Positions 23,635 through 31,624 of a DNA stretch of 37,487 nucleotides are shown here, in pieces. Source of the DNA: Aphanothece cf. minutissima CCALA 015 (GTDB lineage Bacteria > Cyanobacteriota > Cyanobacteriia > PCC-6307 > Cyanobiaceae); NCBI GenBank assembly GCA_003003925.1, contig PVWP01000015.1:1-37487 (forward strand). The letters run 5' to 3'. The number at the start of each line of letters is the position of its first letter. Within the stretch, counting starts at the first letter, position 1. The notes under the pieces were generated by a model. It made no database searches. It worked only from the letters and a program-made list of their open reading frames with translations, and had not been told where the DNA came from. The position numbers were made by a program, and so were the translations under genes.

Positions 23635-24828
23635 ATGCTGAGCCTGTCGATGATCGTGCGCAACGAGGCCGAGCGACTGGAGCGCTGCCTGGCTTCGGTG
23701 GCGGGCTTCGTCGACGAGATGGTGGTGGTGGACACCGGCTCAGACGACGGCACCCCTGAGATCGCCGCCGCCTGCGGCGCCAGCGTCCACCACCTGGACT
23801 GGCCGGGGGACTTCGCGCCCGCCCGCAACCACGCCCTGGATCTGGTGACGGGCGACTGGGTGCTGGTGCTGGATGCGGATGAATGGCTGCGGCCCGAAGC
23901 CCGCTCACCCCTGCGCGACCTGATGGGGCAGCCCAGGGTGCTGGTGGTCAACCTGCTGCGCCAGGAGCTGGGGGCCGCCCAGTCGCCCTATTCCAGCGTC
24001 AGCCGCCTGTTCCGCCGCCATCCGGCGATCCGCTGGAGCCGTCGCTACCACGCCATGGTCGACGACAGCGTGGAAATGCTGCTGGGGCAGGAGCCCGACT
24101 GGCAGGTGGTGACCTGCCTGGAGCCGGCCCTGGTGCACGAGGGGTACCGCCCCGAGCTGGTGGCCCAGCGCGACAAGGCCGCCCGCCTGCGCGCAGCCAT
24201 GGAGGCGGAGCTGGCCGCCCGGCCGGGGGATCCCTACGCCAGCGCCAAGCTGGGGGCCCTGGAGGTGAGCCAGGGCCAGCGCCGCCGGGGCCTTGCCCTG
24301 CTGGAGGAGGGCCTGGCCCGTGTCGGAGCCGACGACCACGCCGAGCGCTACGAACTGCTGCTCCACCTCGCCATCGCCCGCGGCCCGGACGAACCGGCCG
24401 CCGCCGCCGCCCTCTACCGTCAGGCCCTGGCCCTGCCCGTGGATGGACGGCTCAGCGTGGGAGCCCGGCTCAACCTCGGGGCCCTGCTGCTGCGCCAGGG
24501 GGAGCTGGAGGAGGCGGCAGCCCTGACGGCAACGGTCACCGACCTCTGCCCGGAGCTGCCCCTGGCCTGGTTCAACCTGGGGCTGATCGAACGCCAGCGG
24601 GGCCGTCTGGTGGAGGCCATCGAGGCCTACCGCCGGGCCCTGGGTCTGGCCCCGGAGCACGCCGATGCCCAGCGCAACCTGGCGGCGGCCCTGCTGCTGG
24701 CCGGCGACATTCCCGGCGCCCGGGACGGCTTCCGCCGGGCGATCGCCCTGCTGGAGGCCCAGGGGGAACCGCAGCAGGCCCGGGAGCTGGCCCACCGGGC
24801 CGGCGCCCTTGTGCGCCTGGACGCCTGA
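23635..24828 (+). CDS. Family 2 glycosyltransferase with C-terminal TPR domain
   Basis: 397 residues. The GT-A domain (about 1-200) starts MLSLSMIVRNEAERLERCLASV and has VVDTGSDDGT (32-40) and the metal-binding DAD (80-82, VLVLDADEW), followed by a WSRRYHAMVDDS block typical of SunS/LgtF-like GT2 enzymes. The C-terminal half is tetratricopeptide repeats, for example AWFNLGLIERQRGRLVEAIEAYRRALGLAPEHADAQRNLA. Such TPR-GT2 proteins glycosylate peptides or build surface glycans; no acceptor is encoded nearby. The stop overlaps the hemD start by one base (TGATG). Confidence 0.9.
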   Translation: MLSLSMIVRNEAERLERCLASVAGFVDEMVVVDTGSDDGTPEIAAACGASVHHLDWPGDFAPARNHALDLVTGDWVLVLDADEWLRPEARSPLRDLMGQPRVLVVNLLRQELGAAQSPYSSVSRLFRRHPAIRWSRRYHAMVDDSVEMLLGQEPDWQVVTCLEPALVHEGYRPELVAQRDKAARLRAAMEAELAARPGDPYASAKLGALEVSQGQRRRGLALLEEGLARVGADDHAERYELLLHLAIARGPDEPAAAAALYRQALALPVDGRLSVGARLNLGALLLRQGELEEAAALTATVTDLCPELPLAWFNLGLIERQRGRLVEAIEAYRRALGLAPEHADAQRNLAAALLLAGDIPGARDGFRRAIALLEAQGEPQQARELAHRAGALVRLDA

Positions 24829-25631
24829 TGGACAAGACGTTGCCGCTGGCGGGCCGCACGGTCGCCGTGACCCGGGCCGAAACCCAGCTGGGTGCCGCCC
24901 GCCAGCTGTTCGAGCAGGCCGGGGCGAGCGTCATCGACCTGCCGGCCCTGGTGATCGGCCCCCCCGATCTCTGGGGGCCCCTCGACGATGCCCTGGCGGA
25001 ACTGGATCAGTTCCACTGGATCCTCTTCTCGAGCGCCAACGGGGTGGACGCCGTGGAGCAGCGGCTGGTCCGCCGGGGGAGCAGCCTGGCCGGACGGCCC
25101 CGGGGGGTGCGGCTGGCGGCGGTGGGACGCAAGACCGCCGAGGCCCTGGAGGCCCTGGGGGCCCCCGCCGATTTCGTGCCCCCGGCCTTCGTGGCCGACA
25201 GCCTGATCGAGCACTTTCCGGTATCGGGCTGGGGGCAGCGGCTGCTGCTGCCGCGGGTGCAGAGCGGCGGGCGCACGGTGCTCGCGGAGGCCTTTGCCGC
25301 GGCCGGCGCCCGGGTGGTGGAGGTGGCCGCCTACGAGACCCGCTGTCCGGACGGACTCCCCAGTGGGGCCCTGCAGGCCCTGGAGCGGCGCGGGCTGGAT
25401 GCCATCACCTTCAGCAGCGGCAAGACGGTGGACCACACCGCCCGGCTGCTGGCCGGCAGCTTCGGCGAGACCTGGCTCGAGCGGCTGGAGGGGGTGCAGG
25501 TGGTCTCCATCGGCCCGCAGACCAGCCGCCGCTGCCGGGAGCGGCTCGGCCGGGTGGACGAGGAGGCGGGCCCCCACGACCTGGAGGGCCTGGTGGAGGC
25601 CTGCAGCCGGGCCCTCAGAGCTCGACCTTGA
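24828..25631 (+). CDS. hemD: Uroporphyrinogen-III synthase
   Basis: 267 residues with the bilobed HemD fold. It opens LPLAGRTVAVTRAETQLGAARQLFEQAGASVIDLPAL; later come FSSANGVDAV (family motif 'fTS.NgV'), VAVGRKTAEALEALG, LLPRVQSGGRTVLAEAFAAAGARVVEVAAYETRC and ITFSSGKTVDHTARLL near the C-terminus. HemD closes and flips the D ring of hydroxymethylbilane, feeding heme, siroheme, chlorophyll and cobalamin. The start ATG overlaps the upstream TGA by one base. The 3' end overlaps the convergent lipoprotein gene by 17 bases. Confidence 0.92.
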   Translation: MDKTLPLAGRTVAVTRAETQLGAARQLFEQAGASVIDLPALVIGPPDLWGPLDDALAELDQFHWILFSSANGVDAVEQRLVRRGSSLAGRPRGVRLAAVGRKTAEALEALGAPADFVPPAFVADSLIEHFPVSGWGQRLLLPRVQSGGRTVLAEAFAAAGARVVEVAAYETRCPDGLPSGALQALERRGLDAITFSSGKTVDHTARLLAGSFGETWLERLEGVQVVSIGPQTSRRCRERLGRVDEEAGPHDLEGLVEACSRALRARP

Positions 25632-26160
25632 CCCGGCGACTGCCGCTCTGCAGCACCACGCGTCCGTTGGGTACATCCACGGAGGCCACACTCCAGCCGG
25701 AGGGCAGCAGGTCGGTGTTGCGGCCACCCCGGTCGCCGGGGCGCAGGCTGCCGCTGAGCTGCTTGTAGGTCACCACCGCTTCGCTCTGGCCGCCGCTGTC
25801 GATCACGCCGGTGACGCGAAAATCCTTCAGGAAGGCCGGTGGGGTGGCGGCAGCTGCCGCACTGACAGCGGTCGCCGCCCCGGGAACCAGCTCCGGCACC
25901 AGCGATCCGAAGGGATCCTGCCGACCCATGCGGAAGGCATTCACCACCTGCTGGGAGGTGGGCAGGGGGGTGAGGCCCTCGGGGACGGCGCCGGAGGACG
26001 CCGTGGGGGCGGCCGGGCGGGGGGGCGCCGGCGCCGGCGGCGCTTCCGCCGTTGGGGACGCACCGCATCCGGTCAGCATCAGCCCGGTGAGGGCACCGAG
26101 CGCGAGGCGCCCGTTGAGCGGTCCGTCAGCCCTTCTCCACCAGGTCGCGAAATCGATCAA
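25615..26160 (-). CDS. Unknown lipoprotein (possible PilP/GspC-like fold)
   Basis: About 180 residues. A basic N-terminus (WWRRADG), a hydrophobic stretch LALGALTGLML and a lipobox LTG-C mark a lipoprotein signal. A Pro/Ala-rich linker follows, then 'RMGRQDPFGSLVPE' and a beta-rich C-terminal domain (FRVTGVIDSGG...AVVTYKQLSGSLRPGD...GWSVASVDVPNGRVVLQSGSRRVKVEL). The 'DPF' box followed by a small beta domain resembles pilotin/PilP or GspC modules, but I cannot confirm that. The start is uncertain: a TTG at 26160 is used, and the frame runs to 26187 inside the upstream SRPBCC gene. It is co-directional with crtQ and SRPBCC and probably in that operon. Confidence 0.65.
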   Translation of the reverse strand: MIDFATWWRRADGPLNGRLALGALTGLMLTGCGASPTAEAPPAPAPPRPAAPTASSGAVPEGLTPLPTSQQVVNAFRMGRQDPFGSLVPELVPGAATAVSAAAAATPPAFLKDFRVTGVIDSGGQSEAVVTYKQLSGSLRPGDRGGRNTDLLPSGWSVASVDVPNGRVVLQSGSRRVKVEL

Positions 26161-26560
26161 GGTTGGCCTGCAGTTCTTTGGTGACAATGCCTCCCATGAT
26201 GGTGGGTTCCATCAGGGGTGCAAGCGCACCGGGCAGTTCATAGCTGACGGTGAGCTTCACCGCCGTGAGGTCGGGCCCGAGGGGATAGAAGCGGACGGCG
26301 CCCCTGGTGGGCAGGCCACCCACCGATTCCCAGTGCAGCCTCTGGCAGTCGACCCGTTCGGTGATCCGGGCCTTCCAGTGGAAACGGAACCCCTGGGCCG
26401 CCAGGGTCCAGTCCGTCAGATCCGGATCGTCGAGGGTGACGACCGACTCGATCCAGCGCATCCAGCGGGGCATGGCCTCCAGATCGCTCCACACCTCCCA
26501 GACCCGGGCCACCGGGGCCTGGATCTCGGTGGTGACACTGTGCTCGAGCCATTTCCCCAT
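26126..26560 (-). CDS. SRPBCC (START-like) family protein next to crtQ
   Basis: 144 residues of the polyketide cyclase/dehydrase type: WLEHSVTTEIQAPVARVWEVWSDLEAMPRWMRWIESVVTLDD, then beta-strands and a long C-terminal helix ending in NLDRFRDLVEKG. The fold makes a hydrophobic pocket that binds lipophilic small molecules. It starts ten bases downstream of crtQ. From memory a similar gene neighbours crtQ in other cyanobacteria, which suggests a carotenoid-related or hydrophobic-ligand role; this is inference. Its 3' end overlaps the likely start of the lipoprotein gene by about 35 bases. Confidence 0.85.
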   Translation of the reverse strand: MGKWLEHSVTTEIQAPVARVWEVWSDLEAMPRWMRWIESVVTLDDPDLTDWTLAAQGFRFHWKARITERVDCQRLHWESVGGLPTRGAVRFYPLGPDLTAVKLTVSYELPGALAPLMEPTIMGGIVTKELQANLDRFRDLVEKG

Positions 26561-26570
26561 GGTTGTGCTC

Positions 26571-28046
26571 CTAGGCCACCGCGGCGCAGGTGGCCAGCGC
26601 CACCGGCTGATCCAGGATGGCGGCAGCCGCCAGCCGTCCGCTCATGGTGGCCCCCTCCATCGAGTCGATGTAGTCCTGGCGGGTGTAGCTCCCGGCCAGG
26701 AAGAAGTTGGCCACGGGGGTGCGCTGGGAGGGGCGGAACGGCTCCATCCCGGGCGCTTCCCGGTAGAGGGACTGGGCCAGTTTCACCACGTTGCTCCAGA
26801 CGAGCTGCAGGCCGGCGGCGGAGGGGAACAGCTCGCGCACCTGGCGGTCGGTGTGGGCGACGATCTCCTCCGTCTTCTTGGGGATCCAGGGATCACCGGG
26901 GGTGAGCACGCACTGCAGCAGGGAACCCAGGCCCTCGCGCCGGTAGTCGGCCGGGCTGGTCAGGGCCAGGTCGGCGAAACAGCTGAAGTCGGCATCGGCC
27001 GTGTACAGAAGGTTGTCGAGGCCCGCCGGGCGACCCAGGTCGGCCCGGCGGGCCTCGGTGACGGCGCCGTCACCGAGTTCGGTCACCCAGCCGTCGTAGC
27101 GCAGCTGGACGGTGGCCACCGGCACCGTCTCGAGCCGGTCGATGGCGGCGAACTCGGGGAACCGGCGCCAGGCCTGGGGCAACAGCCGCTGGGCTCCCGG
27201 CACATCGCAGGCGGCCAGGTAGGCATCGGCCTCCACCCGCTTCTCGCCGTCGGGAGTGCCCAGCACCAGGGAGGTGACGACGGTCTGGCCGTTGCGCTCC
27301 TCATGGCGCACCTCACTGACCCGGTGGCGCAGGTGCAGGCGGCCGCCACGGGCCTGGATGTAGTCGAGGATCGGGCCGGTCAGCCAGCGGTGGGGGGATC
27401 CCTTGAGCAGGTTGAGCTTGGAGGCCTCCGTCCTGGAGGCGAACATCATGAAAATGGTGAGCATGCAGCGGGCCGAGATGGCCTCGCAGTCGATGAAGCC
27501 GAGCGCGTAGGCGATCGGGTTCCACATCCTCTGAATGCTGCGGGGGCTGCCGCCATGGCTGAGGAACCACTGCTGGAAGCTGATGGCATCGAGGGAGCGG
27601 ATCACCTTCATCGCCCCCTCGTAATCCACCAGCCCCCGGACGATCGGGCTCGTCCCCAGGGCGAGGGCATTGCGCAGCTTGTCGATCCAGTCGAGCTGGG
27701 GGGTGGTGAAGAAGGCCTTGAGGCCGTTGAAGGGGGCCCCGACGGGAAAACGGAAGTCCAGGGCCCGCAGGTCGCCGCCGCGGTTGACGAACAGGTGCCA
27801 GTGCTCCTTGGGCAGGAGATTGTCGATGGCCCCCACCTTGCGCATCAGGGCGAAGAGGTTGGCGTAGTTGAAGAAGAAGACGTGCAGCCCCATCTCGATG
27901 TGGTTGCCGTCCGGGTCCTCCCAGCTGCCCACCTTGCCTCCCATGAAGGGGCGGGATTCATACAGATCGACCGTGTGACCGGCGTCGACCAGATCGACGG
28001 CCGCGCTCAGACCGGCCAGACCCGCACCCACGATGGCGACCCGCAC
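26571..28046 (-). CDS. crtQ: 9,9'-di-cis-zeta-carotene desaturase CrtQ (ZDS)
   Basis: 491 residues; FAD-dependent desaturation of zeta-carotene toward lycopene in the plant-type pathway. The N-terminal dinucleotide-binding motif is [30 protein letters not shown] (G7, G9, G12). It continues with [30 protein letters not shown], which separates ZDS/PDS from bacterial CrtI. The C-terminal FAD segment is [28 protein letters not shown]. The GTG start at 28046 directly precedes the Rossmann motif. It diverges from the IscA/SufA-type gene across a perfect inverted repeat and leads into SRPBCC. Confidence 0.95.
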   Translation of the reverse strand: MRVAIVGAGLAGLSAAVDLVDAGHTVDLYESRPFMGGKVGSWEDPDGNHIEMGLHVFFFNYANLFALMRKVGAIDNLLPKEHWHLFVNRGGDLRALDFRFPVGAPFNGLKAFFTTPQLDWIDKLRNALALGTSPIVRGLVDYEGAMKVIRSLDAISFQQWFLSHGGSPRSIQRMWNPIAYALGFIDCEAISARCMLTIFMMFASRTEASKLNLLKGSPHRWLTGPILDYIQARGGRLHLRHRVSEVRHEERNGQTVVTSLVLGTPDGEKRVEADAYLAACDVPGAQRLLPQAWRRFPEFAAIDRLETVPVATVQLRYDGWVTELGDGAVTEARRADLGRPAGLDNLLYTADADFSCFADLALTSPADYRREGLGSLLQCVLTPGDPWIPKKTEEIVAHTDRQVRELFPSAAGLQLVWSNVVKLAQSLYREAPGMEPFRPSQRTPVANFFLAGSYTRQDYIDSMEGATMSGRLAAAAILDQPVALATCAAVA

Positions 28047-28070
28047 CCTTGGATTCCCGTGAAGGTTCTG

Positions 28071-28117
28071 ACTCTATGGACCGGAGCCTACCCACGGGGG
28101 AGGGATCTCCATAGAGT
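28071..28117. promoter_or_regulatory. 10-bp perfect inverted repeat between crtQ and the iscA-like gene (mirrored promoter candidate)
   Basis: ACTCTATGGA (28071-28080) and TCCATAGAGT (28108-28117) are perfect reverse complements with a 27-base spacer. Read outward, each arm ends in TAGAGT, a plausible -10 hexamer, pointing to crtQ (GTG 28046) on the minus strand and to the iscA-like ATG (28176) on the plus strand. It may be two mirrored promoters, an operator, or both. Confidence 0.55.
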
Positions 28118-28175
28118 GGTCGTTCACCGCGTCGTCCGGCGGCCCGATTCCCCCCATCCGACCCCCCAGCGCACG

Positions 28176-28619
28176 ATGAGCAGCTCCACCCAGACCCCCG
28201 CCTCCAGCCCGGCAGCCACCGCGACCGCCACCATGGCAGCCGAAGCGGCCGTCACCCACACCGGTGTCGATGGCAAGGGCATCCTGATCACCGAGCCGGC
28301 CATGCGTCAGCTGGGCACCCTGATGGCGTCCCAGGGGGGCGAGAAGGTGCTGCGGGTGGGTGTGCGCTCCGGCGGCTGCAGCGGCATGAGCTACACGATG
28401 GATTTCATCGACGGAGCGGAGATCCTTCCCGACGACGAGACCTACACCTACGAACCCGCAGGCGCCCCCAGCTTCCGGGTGGTGTGCGACCCCAAGAGCC
28501 TGCTGTACATCTACGGCATGCAGCTGGATTTCTCCTCGGCCCTGATCGGCGGCGGTTTCAACTTCACCAACCCCAACGCCTCCCAGACCTGCGGCTGCGG
28601 CAGCTCCTTCGCCGTCTGA
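28176..28619 (+). CDS. A-type iron-sulfur carrier (IscA/SufA/ErpA family)
   Basis: 147 residues. After an Ala/Thr-rich N-terminal extension of about 33 residues comes the HesB-like fold (GILITEPAMRQLGTLMASQGGEKVLRVGVRSGGCSGMSYTMDF...) with the three metal-binding cysteines C68 (GGCSG) and C139/C141 (CGCG), as required for [2Fe-2S] or [4Fe-4S] assembly and transfer. The N-terminal extension is longer than in E. coli SufA and is low-complexity. Which subtype it is cannot be fixed from sequence alone. It is transcribed divergently from crtQ. Confidence 0.92.
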   Translation: MSSSTQTPASSPAATATATMAAEAAVTHTGVDGKGILITEPAMRQLGTLMASQGGEKVLRVGVRSGGCSGMSYTMDFIDGAEILPDDETYTYEPAGAPSFRVVCDPKSLLYIYGMQLDFSSALIGGGFNFTNPNASQTCGCGSSFAV

Positions 28620-28696
28620 GCCCTGGCCGGTCATGGCGGGCCGGTCCCGTGGCATGGGAGTCTGACGATCCCCATCCCACCCCCCCCCCCGCCGCC

Positions 28697-29113
28697 ATGA
28701 CGGCCCCGCAGGAGTCCCGCTTCGACCAGGCCATCGCCCGCTACCAGCAGGGGGCCGCGCCCGAGGAGCTGATCGACGAGTTCCTGCAGATCACGGCCCA
28801 AGAGCCGCGCCAGTCGGCGGGCTGGACCTGTCTGGCCTGGCTGCAGCTGCTGCTCGACCAGCCCCAGGCGGCCCTGCCCTCAGCCCGCAACGCGGTGAAG
28901 CTCAACCCCCAGGATCCCCAGGCGCGCATCAACCTGAGCGTGGCGATGCTGGAAACCGGCGCCAAGGGGGTGCGGGAGCACATCGAGATGGTCAAGCGGG
29001 TGATGCTGATGGCCCCGGAACTGGCCGAGGAACTGCAGGGCTCGATCGCCGACGGCCTGCAGCGGCGCCCGGGCTGGCAGGCCCTGGAGAAGGTGAAGGC
29101 CTGGCTCAGCTGA
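28697..29113 (+). CDS. Small TPR-like protein
   Basis: 138 residues, fully helical, with two to three TPR-like repeats (SAGWTCLAWLQLLLDQPQAALPSARNAVKLNPQDPQARINLSVAMLETG). Cyanobacterial genomes commonly carry a protein of this size and pattern; its partner is unknown. An 11-base run of C (28680-28690) sits just before the ATG where a Shine-Dalgarno would be expected. Its last eight bases overlap the convergent LpxB-like gene. Confidence 0.72.
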   Translation: MTAPQESRFDQAIARYQQGAAPEELIDEFLQITAQEPRQSAGWTCLAWLQLLLDQPQAALPSARNAVKLNPQDPQARINLSVAMLETGAKGVREHIEMVKRVMLMAPELAEELQGSIADGLQRRPGWQALEKVKAWLS

Positions 29114-30329
29114 GTTCCGGCCGCCCCTGGGTCAGGGCCTCGATCACGGTCTCGGCGATGCGCCGGGAGCCCCCCGGCGGGCCCACCCGCTCCAGGGCGG
29201 CCTGGGCGCAGCGCCGGGGCAGGTCGGGGTCGGCCAGCAGGCGCTGGATCAGGCCGGCGGCCTCCCGCAGATCGCCGGTGTCGGCCGGTCGCCGCCCCAC
29301 GGTGTGGACCGTGGGACCCAGCAGCCGCATCTGGGATTCGGCGAAGGCATAGCTGAACTGGGGGCCCCGGCCCACCAGCTGCACCACCGGCAGGCCGAAG
29401 CCCACCGCCTGCTCCACGGCGGTGCCGGCCATGCCCACCACCAGGTCACTGGCGGCCAGGATCGAGGGCAGGGCCCCCGGCAGCAGCCGCACCTCGAGGT
29501 CACCGCCGGCGGAGCGCAGCACGCCGCCGTCCATTTGCCAGCCGACCGCCGCCGCCAGGGGTCCCAGGTCCCGCCAGTGGGGGCTCTCCACCACCGCCAC
29601 CAGGAAGCGCCAGGGACCCTCCCCGGCCCGTTCGCCCAGCTGGCCGCAGAGCCGCAGCATCAGCACCAGGTTGTGGAGGGCCTCCGGGAAGCGGCTGCCG
29701 GGGACCAGGGCCAGGGTGCGGGTGCCCGGCAGCCGGGCCACCTGGCCGGGGTCCGGTGGCGGCAGATCCATGATCGGGTAGCCGCGGAACAGGGCCTTGG
29801 CCTGGCCCTGGGCCTGGAGGTCGGTGGCGGTGAAGGCATCGCGCGTGAGCACCACCCGTACCCGCCGCCGCCGGCAGCACCAGCGGGTGAGGGCGGACAG
29901 CCGCAGCCGGCCCTCGTAGTAGCTGGAGGTGGAGACCAGGAACACCACCGTCGGCCGTCCGGTGAGCAGGGCGAAGATCAGCGGCACGTGGTCGCCGATG
30001 CTGACCACCAGGTCGAAGCGGCGGCCCTGGCGCCAGGCGGTCCAGAGCTGGGCCAGGCTCTGCTGCAGCCAGCCCGCCGCCAGGTCCTTCCAGAGGTTCA
30101 GGCCCTGGTACACCATGCCCCCGGACGGCAGGGTGCGGCCCGCGTAGAGGAGGGGAATGCCGCGGCGCCCGTAGGCCGTTCCGGCACCCACGATCGGCAG
30201 GGCCGCCAGTTCCAGTCCCGGATCGCACTGGCGCAGGCCATCGGCGATCAATCCCCCATTGAGATCCTCCCCATGGCCGTTGCTGATCAGCAGGATCCTG
30301 GGAGCAGGGGAAAGGGGCACACGGGACAC
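29106..30329 (-). CDS. Lipid-A-disaccharide synthase-related protein (TIGR03492)
   Basis: 407 residues in a GT-B-like fold. The N-terminal ILLISNGHGEDLNGGLIADGLRQ and the later VSIGDHVPL, FLVSTSSYYEG, LVPGSRFPEALHN and DLVVGMAGTAVEQAVGFGLPVVQLVGRGPQFSYAFAESQ blocks match TIGR03492, a cyanobacterial family distantly related to LpxB and MurG. The nucleotide-sugar-binding C-terminal half is recognisable, but the product is unknown; true lpxB is a separate gene in cyanobacteria. Starts at TTG 30332, GTG 30329 or GTG 30317 are possible. A TAAACT hexamer (minus strand, about 30342-30347) could be its -10, which would favour the more internal GTG. Confidence 0.85.
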   Translation of the reverse strand: MSRVPLSPAPRILLISNGHGEDLNGGLIADGLRQCDPGLELAALPIVGAGTAYGRRGIPLLYAGRTLPSGGMVYQGLNLWKDLAAGWLQQSLAQLWTAWRQGRRFDLVVSIGDHVPLIFALLTGRPTVVFLVSTSSYYEGRLRLSALTRWCCRRRRVRVVLTRDAFTATDLQAQGQAKALFRGYPIMDLPPPDPGQVARLPGTRTLALVPGSRFPEALHNLVLMLRLCGQLGERAGEGPWRFLVAVVESPHWRDLGPLAAAVGWQMDGGVLRSAGGDLEVRLLPGALPSILAASDLVVGMAGTAVEQAVGFGLPVVQLVGRGPQFSYAFAESQMRLLGPTVHTVGRRPADTGDLREAAGLIQRLLADPDLPRRCAQAALERVGPPGGSRRIAETVIEALTQGRPELS

Positions 30330-30394
30330 CAAGCACGGTCGAGTTTAGGTTTGGGCTCACCGGGGATTTCCCCCTCCCGGCTCACCCCTCCGGC

Positions 30395-30655
30395 ATGAGC
30401 ACTCCCCCCACCGGCCCCGTCGCGCAGGTGCGCCGCGTTCTCGATGTCGTGCTGGTGGCCGACGTCTTCCTGGTGCTGGCCGGGGCCCTGTTCTTCGCCG
30501 TGGCGGTGGTGCTGCACGGCCAGCGGCTGGATGGGCCCCTGGAGCTCTTCCAGCGGCTGTGGCAGCCCCTGTTCACGCCGGCCATCGGCCTGCTGATGGC
30601 GGCGGCCCTGCTCAGCGGCGGGCTGGGCTGGTGGCAGCGGCGAGGGCAGAGCTGA
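30395..30655 (+). CDS. Unknown two-helix membrane protein
   Basis: 86 residues with two transmembrane segments (VVLVADVFLVLAGALFFAVAVVL and FTPAIGLLMAAALLSGGLGWW), hydrophilic ends and a basic C-terminus. I do not recognise a named family. The N-terminal (STPPTGPVAQVRRVLD) and C-terminal (QRRGQS) tails probably face the cytoplasm. Its 3' end overlaps the convergent epimerase gene by 44 bases, the largest tail-to-tail overlap in the window. Confidence 0.65.
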   Translation: MSTPPTGPVAQVRRVLDVVLVADVFLVLAGALFFAVAVVLHGQRLDGPLELFQRLWQPLFTPAIGLLMAAALLSGGLGWWQRRGQS

Positions 30656-31547
30656 GGTCCGGGTACTGGAAGTGGAAGCCCTGGGCCAGCAGCCGCTCGG
30701 GGCGGACCTGCTGGCCTTCGAGCACCACGGCGGCACCATCGCCGAGCAGCAGTTGCAGCAGGGGGCCGGGCACCGGCAACAGGCTGGGCCGGCCGAGGGC
30801 ACGGCCGAGGCCGGAGGCGAAGATCCCCATGCGGGTGGGCTCCGGGGCCACGGCGTTGTAGGGGCCGGCGTAGGCGTCGTCCTCCAGAGCGGTGACGATC
30901 AGCCGGCAGAGGTCGTGGCGGTGGATCCAGCTCATCCACTGCTGGCCGCTGCCCACCGGGCCGCCGAAACCGGCCCGGAACACGGGCAGCATCTTGCCGA
31001 GGGCGCCCCCGTCGGGGCCGAGCACGATGCCCACGCGCAGCACCACGAGGCGGCAGGCCTCGGGGGCGACCTGGGTGGCGGCTTCCCAGCGGGCACAGAG
31101 GCGGGCCAGGAAATCGTCGCCGGGGGGGCTGGCCTCCGTGAAGGCGGCCTCGAGGCTGGTGCCGTAGTACCCCACAGCCGAGCCGTTCACCAGCACCCGG
31201 GGCGGTGTGGCCAGGGCCGTCATCGCCCGCACCAGCTGGGTGGTGGTGCCGATGCGGCTGTCAAGCAGGCGCTGGCGGTGGGCCGGGGTCCAGCGCTGAT
31301 CGGCGATCGGCTCCCCCGCCAGGTTGACGACCCCATCGGCCGCTTCCAGGGCCTCCAGCAGCGCCGGCTGGTTCCAGCTGGCCGGGTCGGACGGATCGAA
31401 GCAGAGGGTGATGAGCCGGGGGTCGGCCGCCTCGCTGTCGGGCCGGGGACGACGGCTGACCAGGGTGAGCTGGTGGCCGAGGTTGAGCAGGAACGGCACC
31501 AGCTCCCGGCCGACGAATCCGGTGCATCCGAGCAGAAGCAGTCGCAT
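30612..31547 (-). CDS. TIGR01777-family NAD(P)-binding epimerase
   Basis: 311 residues. The N-terminal Rossmann motif is MRLLLLGCTGFVGRELVPFLLNLGHQLTLVSRRP. The blocks DGVVNLAGEPIADQRWTPAHRQRLLDSRIGTT, LVNGSAVGYYGTS (catalytic Tyr region) and MSWIHRHDLCRLIVTALED are diagnostic for TIGR01777 (SDR39U1/YfcH type). Members are often labelled 'cell division inhibitor SulA' by old annotation, and the reaction is unknown. The ATG at 31547 has GGAACGG upstream; a GTG at 31553 is an alternative. It diverges from ndhO over a perfect inverted repeat. Confidence 0.9.
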   Translation of the reverse strand: MRLLLLGCTGFVGRELVPFLLNLGHQLTLVSRRPRPDSEAADPRLITLCFDPSDPASWNQPALLEALEAADGVVNLAGEPIADQRWTPAHRQRLLDSRIGTTTQLVRAMTALATPPRVLVNGSAVGYYGTSLEAAFTEASPPGDDFLARLCARWEAATQVAPEACRLVVLRVGIVLGPDGGALGKMLPVFRAGFGGPVGSGQQWMSWIHRHDLCRLIVTALEDDAYAGPYNAVAPEPTRMGIFASGLGRALGRPSLLPVPGPLLQLLLGDGAAVVLEGQQVRPERLLAQGFHFQYPDLSSALAAATSPARR

Positions 31548-31576
31548 GCCCACCGTTCCAGCGAAAACCAGTGCCG

Positions 31577-31602
31577 AGGTTAGGTTCCGGCGGCCCTAAC
31601 CT
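31577..31602. promoter_or_regulatory. 8-bp perfect inverted repeat between the epimerase gene and ndhO (mirrored promoter candidate)
   Basis: AGGTTAGG (31577-31584) and CCTAACCT (31595-31602) are perfect reverse complements around a 10-base GC-rich spacer. Each outward-reading arm contains TAACCT, a -10-like hexamer, 22 bases before ndhO (ATG 31625) and 29 bases before the epimerase ATG (31547). This implies very short leaders of roughly 15-25 bases. Confidence 0.6.
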
Positions 31603-31624
31603 GGGCTGATCCCACCTCCCGACG

